DNA of 25,663 nucleotides from CAYTSA01 sp964440345 (GCA_964440345.1 CAYTSA010000052.1:1-25663); one strand, 5' to 3'. Counted from the stretch's first letter, positions 9,145 through 16,962 are shown. Translations and numbers: made by a program. Notes: generated from the letters alone by a model not told the origin.

Positions 9145-9326
9145 AAAATACCCTTTGTGATGTGTGTTGCGTTCCTTGTGCGCGACAGTGTTTGAGTTTG
9201 TCAATATTTATTTGCAAAAAAATATGCACCCTTCTTGCATTGTAGGTGGCTGTTTGATAGACGTGTCCATGTGAAGGAAATGATTCGGATTGCGCGGGAT
9301 AGTGCAGCCCATGTGAGGAGCAAAAA

Positions 9327-10049
9327 GTGAGTGATGTAAAGAAAGACACACATTTGTTGAAAACTGATTCAGACAAAAAATTGCCCGAAACAATTGACCA
9401 TGACGTAAAAATGAATTTGCGCAAAGAGGTCGAGCCCTGGCTCTCAGCTATATTCCAGAGCGAGCACCTGAACTTGCTCGTGGGCAGCGGTTTGACACGA
9501 GGCGTTTCAAGCATGCTTGGATTGAAAGCCGAAGACATGGGCCGATTGATATTTTCATATCGTGGTGAATTGATAAAAAAGCGTGCTGAAGAAAGCGCTC
9601 AAAAAAGTGGTCGTAAACCTAACTTCGAAGACGACCTGCGGGCGGCTAATGAATTGCTGGAAGGATTGCGCATTCTTGATGATGAGGAACAATTCCCCGC
9701 CGGCGATTTGGAGGATGAAATTAATCAAAAGCTCACGGACTTCATTTCGCAAATATCTAAGGATGAAGATGCGATATTGGCAAAATTTTCTGAAAAACGG
9801 GATGTGGAGAATTGCTTGATATCCTTTCTCATGAGTTTTGCCAGCCGCATGCCGTCCCGGGAAAGGCTGAATATATTCACCACGAATTACGACCGGTTAA
9901 TAGAGTACGCCTGTGACGAGGCCGGCGTACGCGTACTGGACCGCTTTGCCGGCGCGTTGGAGCCGCGATTCCGGGCTTCGCGCTTGAATGTGGACATGCA
10001 CTACAATCCGCCAGGCATTCGTGGCGAACCGCGTTATCTGGAAGATTAG
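9327..10049 (+). pseudogene. Truncated SIR2-domain protein (N-terminal half, SIR2-HerA defense module)
   Basis: SIR2-family defense proteins cleave NAD+ when activated, here normally together with a HerA ATPase. The 240 residues present contain the NAD-binding loop LLVGSGLTRG (51-60) and the motif FTTNYDRLIEYA (Asn187, Asp189), then DMHYNPPGIRGEPRYLED and a stop. The catalytic His segment (usually KLHGS-like), expected just after this point, is missing, along with the rest of the protein; relatives are generally much longer. Translation would start at a GTG with GAGGAG six bases upstream. The first 450 bases are AT-rich compared with the flanking core genes, a sign of horizontal acquisition. 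The C-terminal half of HerA follows in another frame 14 bases later, so an internal deletion is the simplest explanation. Confidence 0.82.
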
Positions 10050-11059
10050 ACTTCTCAGCCAAGATGAAAGATATAAACACAAAAATGGACCTAGGAAAAC
10101 AATTTTACAAAGCGGCTTCAAGGGAGGTCATTGAAGAATTAATCGAAATAACAAAAAATCTTATTAAAGAAGATTGCATTTTCCATGCTGTCGGCCAATG
10201 TGAAGATTCCCCAATTGTGTTTAATGTTAATGTGCTGACAAAAATAGTTGCCTCTCTTTCAAATGCAGAGGGAAGGTCGCAACATGTAGATACTTTAAAA
10301 ATGCGCATTGAAGCCCTCCTCAACGATCAACGTCTTGGCCCAATTATAAATCCCACTGAAGGGCCTAAAAGCATAAGTGAATGGCTCAATACGCTTTTTT
10401 ATGATGACGATACACAAAACAATATCATCATCATTGATTTGCAGCTCATCCCGCATGACATATTGCACCTTGCCATAGCCGTTTTATCGCGGATCATCTT
10501 TGAATTTTTGCAGCGGTATCGCAAGGCGCAGCAGCGGGTGTTGCCTACCGTCCTTGTGCTGGAGGAAGCCCACGCCTTTGTCAGCAAGTCAGTGTCCGAT
10601 TCCGATGAGGCCCCGGACGTGCGGCAGATGTGCCGTCGCACTTTTGAACGCATTGCCCGGGAAGGCCGCAAATTTGGCCTGGGACTGGTCATTTCTTCCC
10701 AGCGGCCGTCTGAGCTTTCGCCTACGGTGCTGGCCCAGTGCAACACCTTTCTGCTGCATCGCATTGTGAACGATCGCGACCAGGAGTTGGTGTCCAAACT
10801 GGTGCCGGATAATCTGACAGGCCTGTTGAAGGAACTGCCAAGCTTGCCGTCGCGGCACGCCATTCTACTTGGCTGGGCCACCCCGGTTCCCATATTGGTG
10901 TGCATGAATGAATTGAAGGCGGACCACCGGCCGCAATCTGCAGACCCGGAATACTGGAACTGCTGGACAAGTGAAGCTCAGAATATGCACATCGCAGAGG
11001 TTGCCAAGGCCTGGGAGTCGGGAGAGGCGTGTGGAATTGATGTAGAAGGACAAGAATAG
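10050..11059 (+). pseudogene. herA: Truncated HerA-type ATPase (C-terminal half, SIR2-HerA defense module)
   Basis: HerA is a hexameric FtsK/HerA-superfamily ATPase that assembles with a nuclease or SIR2 partner in antiphage systems. The 331 residues readable from the ATG at 10064 hold Walker B VLVLEEAHAFV (E167, E168), the sensor-like SSQRPSELSPTVLAQCNTF and the arginine-finger region LLHRIVNDRDQE (R233). Walker A and the N-terminal HAS barrel are absent, so the ATPase cannot work as it stands. The ATG at 10064 has no ribosome binding site and the frame runs upstream without a stop to the probable deletion joint near 10040-10050, so I treat the start as artificial. GC content rises from AT-rich before about 10500 to core-like after it. 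Confidence 0.82.
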
Positions 11060-11087
11060 TTGTTGCGTCTCTTGTCATTGTAAGAAA

Positions 11088-11381
11088 TTAAAAAAGACAG
11101 CGTCCGGCAATCAGGTTCTGCATCCAGTGAACCTGCACGTTCCTTGCCGCCCCATCCGCGTATATTCGGGTTCCATCTGCGCTATTTGCGTAACTATTCG
11201 ATGAATGCGCCATTCTGCGCATGATTACTTGGAGCAGTATGTTGTTAACATCAAAAAAGGATACGAAAAAAGGCGCCTTGTAGGAAAAAGACGCCAATGT
11301 TTCAGCAATAATCAGAAAAAGAGTAACACCGCAGGCAATGAGGAAGAACGTCCATTCGTTAAGCTGCGGCGGGCTGCTCAT
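11088..11381 (-). CDS. Small single-pass membrane protein, probably with a rearranged C-terminus
   Basis: A 97-residue frame. Residues 8-30 (EWTFFLIACGVTLFLIIAETLA) form one convincing membrane helix, and a second hydrophobic stretch covers residues 37-52. The rest, from about SSNSYANSADGTR on, is encoded by DNA that contains the dispersed ATCCGCG/CATCTGCG repeat, so the original end of the gene may have been replaced. The start lies 8 bases after the stop of the 76-residue gene at 11390-11620, so the two are probably cotranscribed. It converges on the HerA remnant. No family is recognised and it may be a relic. Confidence 0.4.
   Translation of the reverse strand: MSSPPQLNEWTFFLIACGVTLFLIIAETLASFSYKAPFFVSFFDVNNILLQVIMRRMAHSSNSYANSADGTRIYADGAARNVQVHWMQNLIAGRCLF
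11151..11194. repeat. Dispersed intergenic repeat (ATCCGCG / CATCTGCG type), copy 1
   Basis: The segment contains CCCATCCGCG, then GGTTCCATCTGCG, then TTTGCGTAAC. Related wording recurs at 15117-15143 and 17257-17302. Such low-complexity TCTGCG/TCCGCG runs occur between genes; mobility or function is unknown. Confidence 0.5.
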
Positions 11382-11389
11382 GGTTAAGG

Positions 11390-11620
11390 CTACTGGCTTT
11401 CGTGCAGGCCCTTGACCGTCAGCCCGACAAGTCCGCCCATTTCCGGGTATTTGTCCCGCTGGCGAAAGACGAAACCTTCATCTTCCATCTCTTTGATATT
11501 GCGGCGGAACGTGTCCACATCCTGCAGCGTTTCAGCGTGCAGCTCCACCTCGCCCGCGGCTGTGCCCAGTTTGTTCAAGGCCTTGAGCAGGGATTTTTTA
11601 TTTTCGTCGGTAATGTGCAT
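11390..11620 (-). CDS. Small winged-helix-like hypothetical protein
   Basis: A 76-residue charged protein, MHITDENKKSLLKALNKLG to the end. The pattern of three helices followed by EGFVFRQRDKYPEMGGLVGLTVKGLHE resembles a compact winged helix in which GLTVKG forms the last strand, as in many small DNA-binding proteins. This is a fold guess from the pattern, not a recognised family. It is transcribed ahead of the small membrane protein. Its ribosome binding site is weak. The upstream side is repeat-filled DNA, so it may be the last survivor of a lost island. Confidence 0.45.
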   Translation of the reverse strand: MHITDENKKSLLKALNKLGTAAGEVELHAETLQDVDTFRRNIKEMEDEGFVFRQRDKYPEMGGLVGLTVKGLHESQ

Positions 11621-11701
11621 GACCGTGTTTCCGGCTGGGGGATGTAGTCACAAAGGAATATAAGGTGTGACGCCGTGTTGTGCAAGGAGTAATTGCGCCG
11701 G

Positions 11702-11738
11702 CCGCAGCCACTGGCCCCCCCGCCTTCGGGGAGGGTGA
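11702..11738. repeat. 37-bp direct repeat, copy A
   Basis: About 33 of 37 bases match copy B at 12031-12067. The core is GCAGCC..CTGG-C-run-GCCTTCG-GGAGGGTGA, which can fold as CCCC/GGGG around CCTTCG. The 24-bp tandem array begins at its right end. Confidence 0.7.
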
Positions 11739-11827
11739 CAAGAGTGGTGAAGCGGAGGGTGACAAGAGTGGTGAAGCGGACGATGACAAAAAAGTGAAGC
11801 GGGGGGCGACAAGAGTGGTGAAGCGGA
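11733..11827. repeat. Tandem array, four units of 22-24 bp
   Basis: Units 11733-11756 and 11757-11780 are identical (GGGTGACAAGAGTGGTGAAG plus CGGA). 11781-11803 is a diverged, shorter unit, and 11804-11827 differs from the first by one base. The unit length of 24 is a multiple of three, but no gene with a start and ribosome binding site runs through it. It could be a variable-number repeat. Confidence 0.85.
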
Positions 11828-11930
11828 GGGGACAACTACATCATGGCGTCGGGCGACAACAGCTTTAAGGCGTCGGGCGACGTCGGCGCATCCCTGGCGC
11901 CTGTTTACACACGCACCGACCACCCCGCAA

Positions 11931-11962
11931 TGTCATTCCCCGCGGAGGCGGGGAATCCAGGG
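11931..11962. repeat. REP-like palindrome (ATTCCCC-N8-GGGGAAT)
   Basis: ATTCCCC (11935-11941) and GGGGAAT (11950-11956) are perfect inverted halves flanked by TGTC and CCAGGG. The layout recalls the widespread TGTCATTCCCGC...GCGGGAATCCAG elements and Neisseria dRS3 repeats. A degraded second copy is at 11995-12024. Confidence 0.65.
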
Positions 11963-11994
11963 ACGTTGACTTTTTCTGCACTGACCACCCCATG

Positions 11995-12024
11995 TGTCAT
12001 TCCTTGCGCCGGCGGGGCATCAAT
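11995..12024. repeat. Degenerate REP-like palindrome
   Basis: Begins TGTCATTCC like the element 64 bases upstream, with GGCGGGGCAT in place of GGCGGGGAAT. The inverted half is mutated. Confidence 0.45.
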
Positions 12025-12030
12025 GCATGG

Positions 12031-12067
12031 GCGCAGCCTCTGGACCCCCCGCCTTCGCGGAGGGTGA
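12031..12067. repeat. 37-bp direct repeat, copy B
   Basis: Second copy of the 37-bp sequence at 11702-11738, in the same orientation, with roughly four substitutions. It is followed by a degenerate GC/AG-rich stretch reminiscent of, but not matching, the tandem array. Confidence 0.7.
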
Positions 12068-12243
12068 TAGTTGGGGGTAAGGCGGGGGCCACAGCAGTGA
12101 AAAAGCGACGACGACAGCAATGGCAAGGTGACGGGCGACAGCAGTGGAAGAGCCCATTCTCGGCAGCGGATTATTACGGCTGCCCACTCCTTGCCTAAAC
12201 CAAAATGCTGAACTTGACGCACACAAGGCAGAACAACGCAGAA

Positions 12244-12274
12244 CCGCACCCCGGGGTCTGGCCCCAGGGTGCGG
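12244..12274 (-). terminator. Strong GC hairpin downstream of the porin gene
   Basis: CCGCACCC (12244-12251) pairs perfectly with GGGTGCGG (12267-12274), with an inner GGGG/CCCC stem. It lies about 58 bases beyond the porin stop, where a terminator would be expected. No T-run follows on the minus strand, so it may instead be another palindromic element or a 3'-end stabiliser. Confidence 0.4.
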
Positions 12275-12331
12275 CGGATGCAGCGCCCCGCCCGTTACCG
12301 GCGGGAATGCAACAGTTTGAGGTGGATTGTC

Positions 12332-14047
12332 TTAGTACCGGAACACCGCCGACAGGTAGTAAATCTGCATGTCGTCGATGACCGGGAAGATGGCTTCCAT
12401 GGCCGTCACGTCGTCGATGGAGACGGGTTCGCCCAGGGGGTTGCCGCTGCCAGTGTACTGGTAGTCGAAGAACTGGGCGCCGGCCTTCAGGAAGAAGTTG
12501 TCGCCCACCAGGTTCTGTATCCAGTACGGTTCGAACACGTGGCCGCGGGCCGCCAGCTTGGAGGCAACCAGGTTGTCTTCCGCGCCGGTGAAGTTGAACC
12601 AGTACTTGGAGCCGTAGTTGTACTCCAGGCCCAGCTTGGCGCCAATGGAGTCGATGGCGTAGCGGCCGCCCAGGTAAACGGAGTAGCCGTCGTGGTCTTC
12701 AAGCTCGCCGTTGGAGGAGAGCAACCCCATGCCCATCAGCTCGTAGAAGGGGTTTTTCGAGATGGCAGTGGCGCGGGTATGGCTCCAGGACAAGGTCCCG
12801 TAAAGGTCCAGTGCGCCGTCCAGCAGCGATGTTTGCAGCAACAGGGACGCCGCGTCCCAATCGCCTATGTTTTCCGTGGCTTCCAGCCGGCTGATGTAGG
12901 AACCGTAGTTCTTTTCAAAGTAGTACTCGGGGGTTCCGTCGTTGTTCATGTCCTCCTTGTAAGCAATGAAGGGCATGACAGTGAGGCCGTGAAAGCCGTC
13001 GGTCACGTCCCAGGCGTGGGCGTAGTTCAGTTCCACCTTGGTCTGCCAGTCGTCGTACAGGGTGGCGATGACGCCGGCCATGTGCACGTCGTCCACATCC
13101 GCAGTGGAGGTGAAGGTGTTGTAGCCGCCCCACTGGCCCTCGAAACCCACGCCGTAGCAGAGCTTCACGGCCAGACCGGGCAAGCCGGTAAGTTCTTCCA
13201 GTCCGAAGTTAAGGGACGCGCCGTCAAACTGCCAGTTGATGATGGAGCCGTGCGGCGAACCGGCTTCCAGGGTGTTCATGCGGTAGTGCAGGGGCGGGCC
13301 CTGGGTGGAGGGCCGCCGGCCCAGCGAGAAGTTGATGGGCACGCTGCCAATGGAGTCCTTATAGTTGAAGTAGGCCCGCTCCACGTGCAAAGTGTCGCCG
13401 TGGGGCAGGCTGGATGTGTTGCCGTCCAGATAGACGTCATTCATGGAGCCGTGGTTCACCTTTACGCCGGTGGAGTCCGCCCAGGCTTTGTAGGCAGCCA
13501 ACCGGCCGGTAAAAGAGAGGTGACGGTTGACCCGCCCGTCGATATTCAGGCGGAACTTGGTGGAGTAGGCGATGTCGTTGTCCACGTCCACTTTTTCAGC
13601 ATCCGGAATCATGCCGGCCTGGGCCATCTGGGCCATGCCTTGCTGCGCTTGCTGCAAGGTGGCGCCGTTGAAGCCGCCCATGTTAACCGGGGTGAAGAAG
13701 CCCTGCAGAAAGCTGTCCGGCGCAACGAGAACATTGTTCTGATGCACGGACCATACACGGGGCTCCAGCTCAATGGAAAGCGCCAGCTTGTCTGTGGCGG
13801 TGTGGCGCTCTGTCTTGGCGACCCGGTCCTCCAGTTCTTCCACGTCCTCCTTCAGCTTGGCGGGAGAAGCCTTTTCCGCCTTGTCCAATCGTTCCTGCAA
13901 CTGCTGCAGTTGTTCGTTTATTTTCTGGTTCTGTTCATGAAGCATCTGCATCTGTTTTTTCAGATCGTCCATATCTTCAGCGCTGAAAGCCGGAGCGGCC
14001 AAAGCAAGGACAAGCACCAGGGCCGTCAAGAATCGACCGAATTTCAT
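12332..14047 (-). CDS. DUF3373-like outer membrane porin with N-terminal coiled coil
   Basis: A 571-residue exported protein. A signal peptide (1-22, cleaved after AFS-A) is followed by a coiled coil (about 25-80) of heptad Leu/Glu/Gln/Lys residues, MDDLKKQMQMLHEQNQKINE onward, as in trimeric or peptidoglycan-facing porins. The rest alternates polar and aromatic residues like a beta barrel and ends in LSAVFRY, with the terminal aromatic residue typical of outer membrane proteins. Overall it resembles the DUF3373 putative porins of sulfate- and metal-reducing deltaproteobacteria. It lies 29 bases downstream of a monoheme cytochrome c gene, so the two are likely cotranscribed. The start has a GGGGG ribosome binding site six bases upstream. 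Its substrate is unknown. Confidence 0.78.
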   Translation of the reverse strand: MKFGRFLTALVLVLALAAPAFSAEDMDDLKKQMQMLHEQNQKINEQLQQLQERLDKAEKASPAKLKEDVEELEDRVAKTERHTATDKLALSIELEPRVWSVHQNNVLVAPDSFLQGFFTPVNMGGFNGATLQQAQQGMAQMAQAGMIPDAEKVDVDNDIAYSTKFRLNIDGRVNRHLSFTGRLAAYKAWADSTGVKVNHGSMNDVYLDGNTSSLPHGDTLHVERAYFNYKDSIGSVPINFSLGRRPSTQGPPLHYRMNTLEAGSPHGSIINWQFDGASLNFGLEELTGLPGLAVKLCYGVGFEGQWGGYNTFTSTADVDDVHMAGVIATLYDDWQTKVELNYAHAWDVTDGFHGLTVMPFIAYKEDMNNDGTPEYYFEKNYGSYISRLEATENIGDWDAASLLLQTSLLDGALDLYGTLSWSHTRATAISKNPFYELMGMGLLSSNGELEDHDGYSVYLGGRYAIDSIGAKLGLEYNYGSKYWFNFTGAEDNLVASKLAARGHVFEPYWIQNLVGDNFFLKAGAQFFDYQYTGSGNPLGEPVSIDDVTAMEAIFPVIDDMQIYYLSAVFRY

Positions 14048-14076
14048 ACAACCCCCTTTTTATGAGGTTACACTCG

Positions 14077-14409
14077 CTACTTGCACTTGGCCGGGGAAGG
14101 CGAGTCAAGCGCACCGGACCGCAAGAAGGCGTGGATATCCTTCAGGTCATCATCCGACAGCTTTTGCCATTCAGCAAAACAATCGACGTCTGCAATTTCA
14201 TCGGGCTCAAAAGCGCGGTCCCACTGGGCCATGGTTTTGGAGTCCGGCCCCAGGGGCATAGCCGAGCCGCCATCCTGGTGGCACGTCAAACAGTTCTTGC
14301 GGTACAGAAACTTGCCTTTGCGCGGGTTGCCTTCTGCAGCAAACGCCAAGCCGATAAGGGCAACAAGTATAAGCGCAACGCCAATGACAGGTGTGAGTCG
14401 TTTGAGCAT
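14077..14409 (-). CDS. Periplasmic monoheme cytochrome c
   Basis: A small class I-like c-type cytochrome of 110 residues that carries electrons in the periplasm. A signal or anchor segment covers residues 5-24. The single haem site is NCLTCHQDG (Cys40, Cys43, His44). Met51 or Met60 could be the sixth ligand. The C-terminal helix ends LKDIHAFLRSGA as in other small cytochromes. The frame is open 49 codons upstream, but the ATG at 14409 is fixed by AAGGAGGG six bases upstream. It is followed closely by the porin gene and preceded by a MarR regulator on the same strand. The pair may form a redox or metal-related envelope unit; that is inference. Confidence 0.88.
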   Translation of the reverse strand: MLKRLTPVIGVALILVALIGLAFAAEGNPRKGKFLYRKNCLTCHQDGGSAMPLGPDSKTMAQWDRAFEPDEIADVDCFAEWQKLSDDDLKDIHAFLRSGALDSPSPAKCK

Positions 14410-14487
14410 TTTTTCCCTCCTTGCGTAAAAGGATAAATGGTTGCTATTGATAAATACTTTGGGCCTTTTGTTTTTGCTGCGGCAAGT

Positions 14488-14532
14488 GACGTTGATTCTA
14501 ACGACTGTAACGTTTTTGTTGACAGTGTTAAC
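14488..14532. promoter_or_regulatory. Candidate operator: two inverted-repeat motifs upstream of the cytochrome gene
   Basis: GTTGACAGTGTTAAC (14518-14532) has the form GTTnACAnTGTnAAC, a 15-bp interrupted palindrome. A related GTT-N6-AAC motif (GTTGATTCTAAC) lies at about 14491-14502. They sit between the MarR gene and the cytochrome start, where a regulator could bind. No protein is assigned to them. Confidence 0.35.
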
Positions 14533-14558
14533 AATCCCCGCAAAAAAAATATCCAATT

Positions 14559-15038
14559 TTACACAATCATATCCTTTACATTGCGCATGCAGGACACCAG
14601 CGCTGACACATTCTCAAGCACCTCGTCTTGCCTGGATGCATCCATCTGGCCGAGCAATAGGCGGCCAACTTCCTCTGTGAAGTCGTTTACTTCCATGCGT
14701 TTTGCCTGGCCGTCGGGGGTCAAGGTGAGCAGGCGCACCCGGGAGTCTGCCGGGTCGGTCACTTTATCCACCAGCTTTTTGGAAACAAGGTTATCCACCA
14801 GCCGGGTAACGCGGCTTTTGGCCACGTTGATGCGCTTGGCCAGCTCGCCCGGGGTTGTGTAGCGCTGCTCGCCAATAGCGAGCAGGCAGCGCAGTTCCGC
14901 CTGGGGCAGGTCGAATTTGTCGCTGATGTATGCGCTGCGTTCTCGGCAACATTGTTGCAGCTTGTCCACTATCTCCATGAAACGGGACAACTTCTCAACG
15001 TCAACGTCAGGCGCAAACACGGATTCATCTTTGTTCAT
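14559..15038 (-). CDS. MarR-family transcriptional regulator
   Basis: A 159-residue winged-helix repressor-type protein. Helix-turn-helix and wing are seen as TTPGELAKRINVAKSRVTRLVDNL followed by DPADSRVRLLTLTPDGQ, the standard MarR DxR wing. Helices at both ends would form the dimer interface. The start at ATG 15038 (MNKDESVF) is preferred over a TTG 12 codons upstream; the ribosome binding site (AGGA) is rather distant, so the start is not certain. It lies 149 bases upstream of the cytochrome-porin pair on the same strand and is a candidate regulator of that pair or of itself. The ligand cannot be deduced. Confidence 0.88.
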   Translation of the reverse strand: MNKDESVFAPDVDVEKLSRFMEIVDKLQQCCRERSAYISDKFDLPQAELRCLLAIGEQRYTTPGELAKRINVAKSRVTRLVDNLVSKKLVDKVTDPADSRVRLLTLTPDGQAKRMEVNDFTEEVGRLLLGQMDASRQDEVLENVSALVSCMRNVKDMIV

Positions 15039-15116
15039 GGTGTTAAATATATTCCTGTCAAAAAAGAATTGCAAGGGGTCAAGAACATTTTTTTGAAAAT
15101 TTTTTACATGTGCAGC

Positions 15117-15143
15117 CGCCCTATCCGTAGCATCTGCGTAACT
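15117..15143. repeat. Dispersed intergenic repeat, copy 2 (short)
   Basis: GCCCTATCCGTAGCATCTGCG then TAACTC resembles the core of the repeats at 11151-11194 and 17257-17302. It lies between the MarR and radical SAM genes. Confidence 0.35.
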
Positions 15144-15175
15144 CTTCCCCTTCTGCCGTCAAACCCCTGTCGCCG

Positions 15176-16708
15176 TCACTTGCACTGCTCGCTGGCGCAG
15201 CCCCCATGTGTCATGGACCGCGCAGTGGGCAGCGAGCGCATAAGCTTTCTGCGCATGCGGTGGTAGTGCTCGCCCAGAATGGCCAACTCCACGGCCACGG
15301 GCAGGGCCCGCGCATTTTTGAACGAGGTTTTGAGCAGCAGCATCCAGTAATGAAAGCTCGCGCGTGAAAACAGGCCAATGTGCAACATGCTGCGCAGCAA
15401 GGCCCGCAGATCGCTCATGGTTACCCGCGACCGGGCTGTGTGCGTGTAGTTGTTGATGAAGGTGTTGATGCGTCGGTAGTACAGTCTTCTTGAGTAAATG
15501 CGGTCGATGATGCGGCGGTAGCCCGCCAGCAGCGCGTCCCGGTCCATGCGCGGGATGAAATTTATTGCGCCGTCGGTGTTTTCGCCGCTGGTGTCCTGCA
15601 GCAGCCGGTTCTCGTCCCGCAGCCGTTTCCACAGCCGGGTCTGGGGCAGGGCGTTGAGCAGGCCCACCATGGCCGTGACCACGCCCACTTGCTGGATGAA
15701 GCGTATCTGCGCGTCAAATGTGGATTCTGTGTCGCTGTCAAAGCCCACGATAAAGCCGCCCATGACTTGCATGCCGTGGCGCTGGATGGTCTGCACCGTT
15801 TCGGCCAGGTCCCGCGCGGCGTTCTGGTGCTTGCCGCATTCGCGCAGGCTGTCCGGCTCAGGCGTTTCCAAGCCCAGGAAAACCTTGTGGAAATTTGCCG
15901 CGCTCATCAATTGCATCAACTCTTCGTCGTCGGCCAGGTTGGTGGAGGCCTCGGTCAGAAACTGGAAGGGGTGTCCGCGCTCCTTCTGCCACTGGATCAA
16001 CCGCGGCAGCATGCGCTTGACCTCGGCGGTGTTGCCGATGAAGTTGTCGTCCACAATAAACACCCCGCCGCGCCAGCCCGCGGCGTAGAGGGCGTCCATC
16101 TCTGCCAGCAGCTGCGCCGGGCTTTTGGTGCGCGGCGTGCGGCCGTTCATGATGATGATGTCGCAGAACTCGCAGTTGAAGGGGCAACCGCGCGAATACT
16201 GCACGCACATGGTGGCGTATTCCTTCATGTCCAGCAGGTCCCAGGCGGGAACAGGCGTCGTGGATATGTCCGGCCGCTCCGGGGAGCTGTAGACGCGCTG
16301 CAGGGTCCCGGCCTCCCAATCCTTCAGAAACAGGGGCAGCGTGACCTCGGCCTCGTTGAGCACAAAGTGGTCCACGCCTGGAAAGCTCTCGGTCATGGTG
16401 GTGAACATGGGCCCGCCGGCCACCACGGTCACGTCATGGTTCACACAATGCTCGATAACCTCAACAGAGGATTTACGCTGCACTATCATGGCGGAAATAA
16501 AAACCATATCCGCCCAAGCCAGGTCGGCGCCGCTCAGCTCGCGCACGTTCATGTCCACCAGCCGCACGTTCCAATCCCCGGGCAGCATGGCCGCCACGGT
16601 GAGCAACCCCAGGGGCGGAAAGGCCGCCTTTTTGGAGATATACTTGAGTACGGTTTTGAAAGACCAGAAGGTGTCCGGGCACTTGGGGTAGACGAGGAGT
16701 ACGTTCAT
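15176..16708 (-). CDS. Cobalamin-binding-domain radical SAM protein (DUF4070-type)
   Basis: A class B radical SAM enzyme of 510 residues. A Rossmann-like B12-binding domain (about 1-145) starts MNVLLVYPKCP and contains VVAGGPMFTT but lacks a clear DxHxxG cobalamin motif. The radical SAM core follows, with the [4Fe-4S] site CPFNCEFC (Cys175, Cys179, Cys182), then GGVFIVDDNFIGN and GGFIVGFDSDT. The C-terminal region (about 370-470) matches the DUF4070 pattern of this subgroup, which includes hopanoid methylases and many uncharacterised proteins. Substrate unknown; no hopanoid genes are nearby. The ATG at 16708 has GGAG six bases upstream. An ATG four codons earlier lacks one. Confidence 0.85.
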   Translation of the reverse strand: MNVLLVYPKCPDTFWSFKTVLKYISKKAAFPPLGLLTVAAMLPGDWNVRLVDMNVRELSGADLAWADMVFISAMIVQRKSSVEVIEHCVNHDVTVVAGGPMFTTMTESFPGVDHFVLNEAEVTLPLFLKDWEAGTLQRVYSSPERPDISTTPVPAWDLLDMKEYATMCVQYSRGCPFNCEFCDIIIMNGRTPRTKSPAQLLAEMDALYAAGWRGGVFIVDDNFIGNTAEVKRMLPRLIQWQKERGHPFQFLTEASTNLADDEELMQLMSAANFHKVFLGLETPEPDSLRECGKHQNAARDLAETVQTIQRHGMQVMGGFIVGFDSDTESTFDAQIRFIQQVGVVTAMVGLLNALPQTRLWKRLRDENRLLQDTSGENTDGAINFIPRMDRDALLAGYRRIIDRIYSRRLYYRRINTFINNYTHTARSRVTMSDLRALLRSMLHIGLFSRASFHYWMLLLKTSFKNARALPVAVELAILGEHYHRMRRKLMRSLPTARSMTHGGCASEQCK

Positions 16709-16845
16709 GGTGCGCTCCATGCGGGCGCGCGCAAACGGCGCCGTGCGGCTTGAGGTTGCTACGGGTGCGAAAAATACTATGGGAAATATTACCTCAGATG
16801 GAGTAGCGTGGGAAGGGGAGGGGGAAAAGAGTACGAGTTTTTTTG

Positions 16846-16962
16846 TTATGCATCCGATAGTCTTCGGGAGATTTTCTCTGCAACGAGCACAGCCTGCTCC
16901 AGAGCTTTTGCGGCGTCCTCACAAGACGGTTCTGGCAAGTCTCCAGGATATCTGACCTCTAC
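16846..16962 (-). pseudogene. 3' remnant of a HEPN-domain gene
   Basis: Read on the minus strand, 38 codons give VEVRYPGDLPEPSCEDAAKA and then a helix LEQAVLVAEKISRRLSDA ending in TAA. VRYPG followed by an acidic helix is the usual end of HEPN-domain proteins (often toxins or antitoxin partners of MNT nucleotidyltransferases). Everything upstream of Val is replaced by the inverted-repeat element at 16963-17172, so the gene is broken exactly at the element's end. The frame opens through the element without giving HEPN sequence. It is too short to function. Confidence 0.65.

Larger units (their letters stand above)
11621..12331. other. Gene-poor repeat-filled spacer
   Basis: No convincing gene is seen in these 711 bases. 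The short frames here are translations of the tandem repeats and palindromes. It holds two 37-bp direct copies, a four-unit 24-bp array, REP-like palindromes and a strong GC hairpin, each listed separately. It separates the 76-residue gene from the porin gene. Confidence 0.7.

Noticed and set aside
9080..9538. Minus-strand 152-codon frame across the hydrolase-SIR2 intergenic region
   Set aside because: It overlaps both real gene starts, has no ribosome binding site and no recognisable sequence.
11733..11827. Tandem units considered as a CRISPR array
   Set aside because: The 24-bp units are adjacent with no unique spacers and there are no cas genes.
12269..14065. A 598-codon open frame on the plus strand
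   Set aside because: It is the antisense shadow of the porin gene; the minus-strand product has a signal peptide, coiled coil and barrel pattern, while this one has a Val/Gly/His-rich composition with no domain.
15689..16753. A 354-codon plus-strand frame
   Set aside because: Antisense to the radical SAM gene and rich in His/Val/Gln as expected for a shadow frame.
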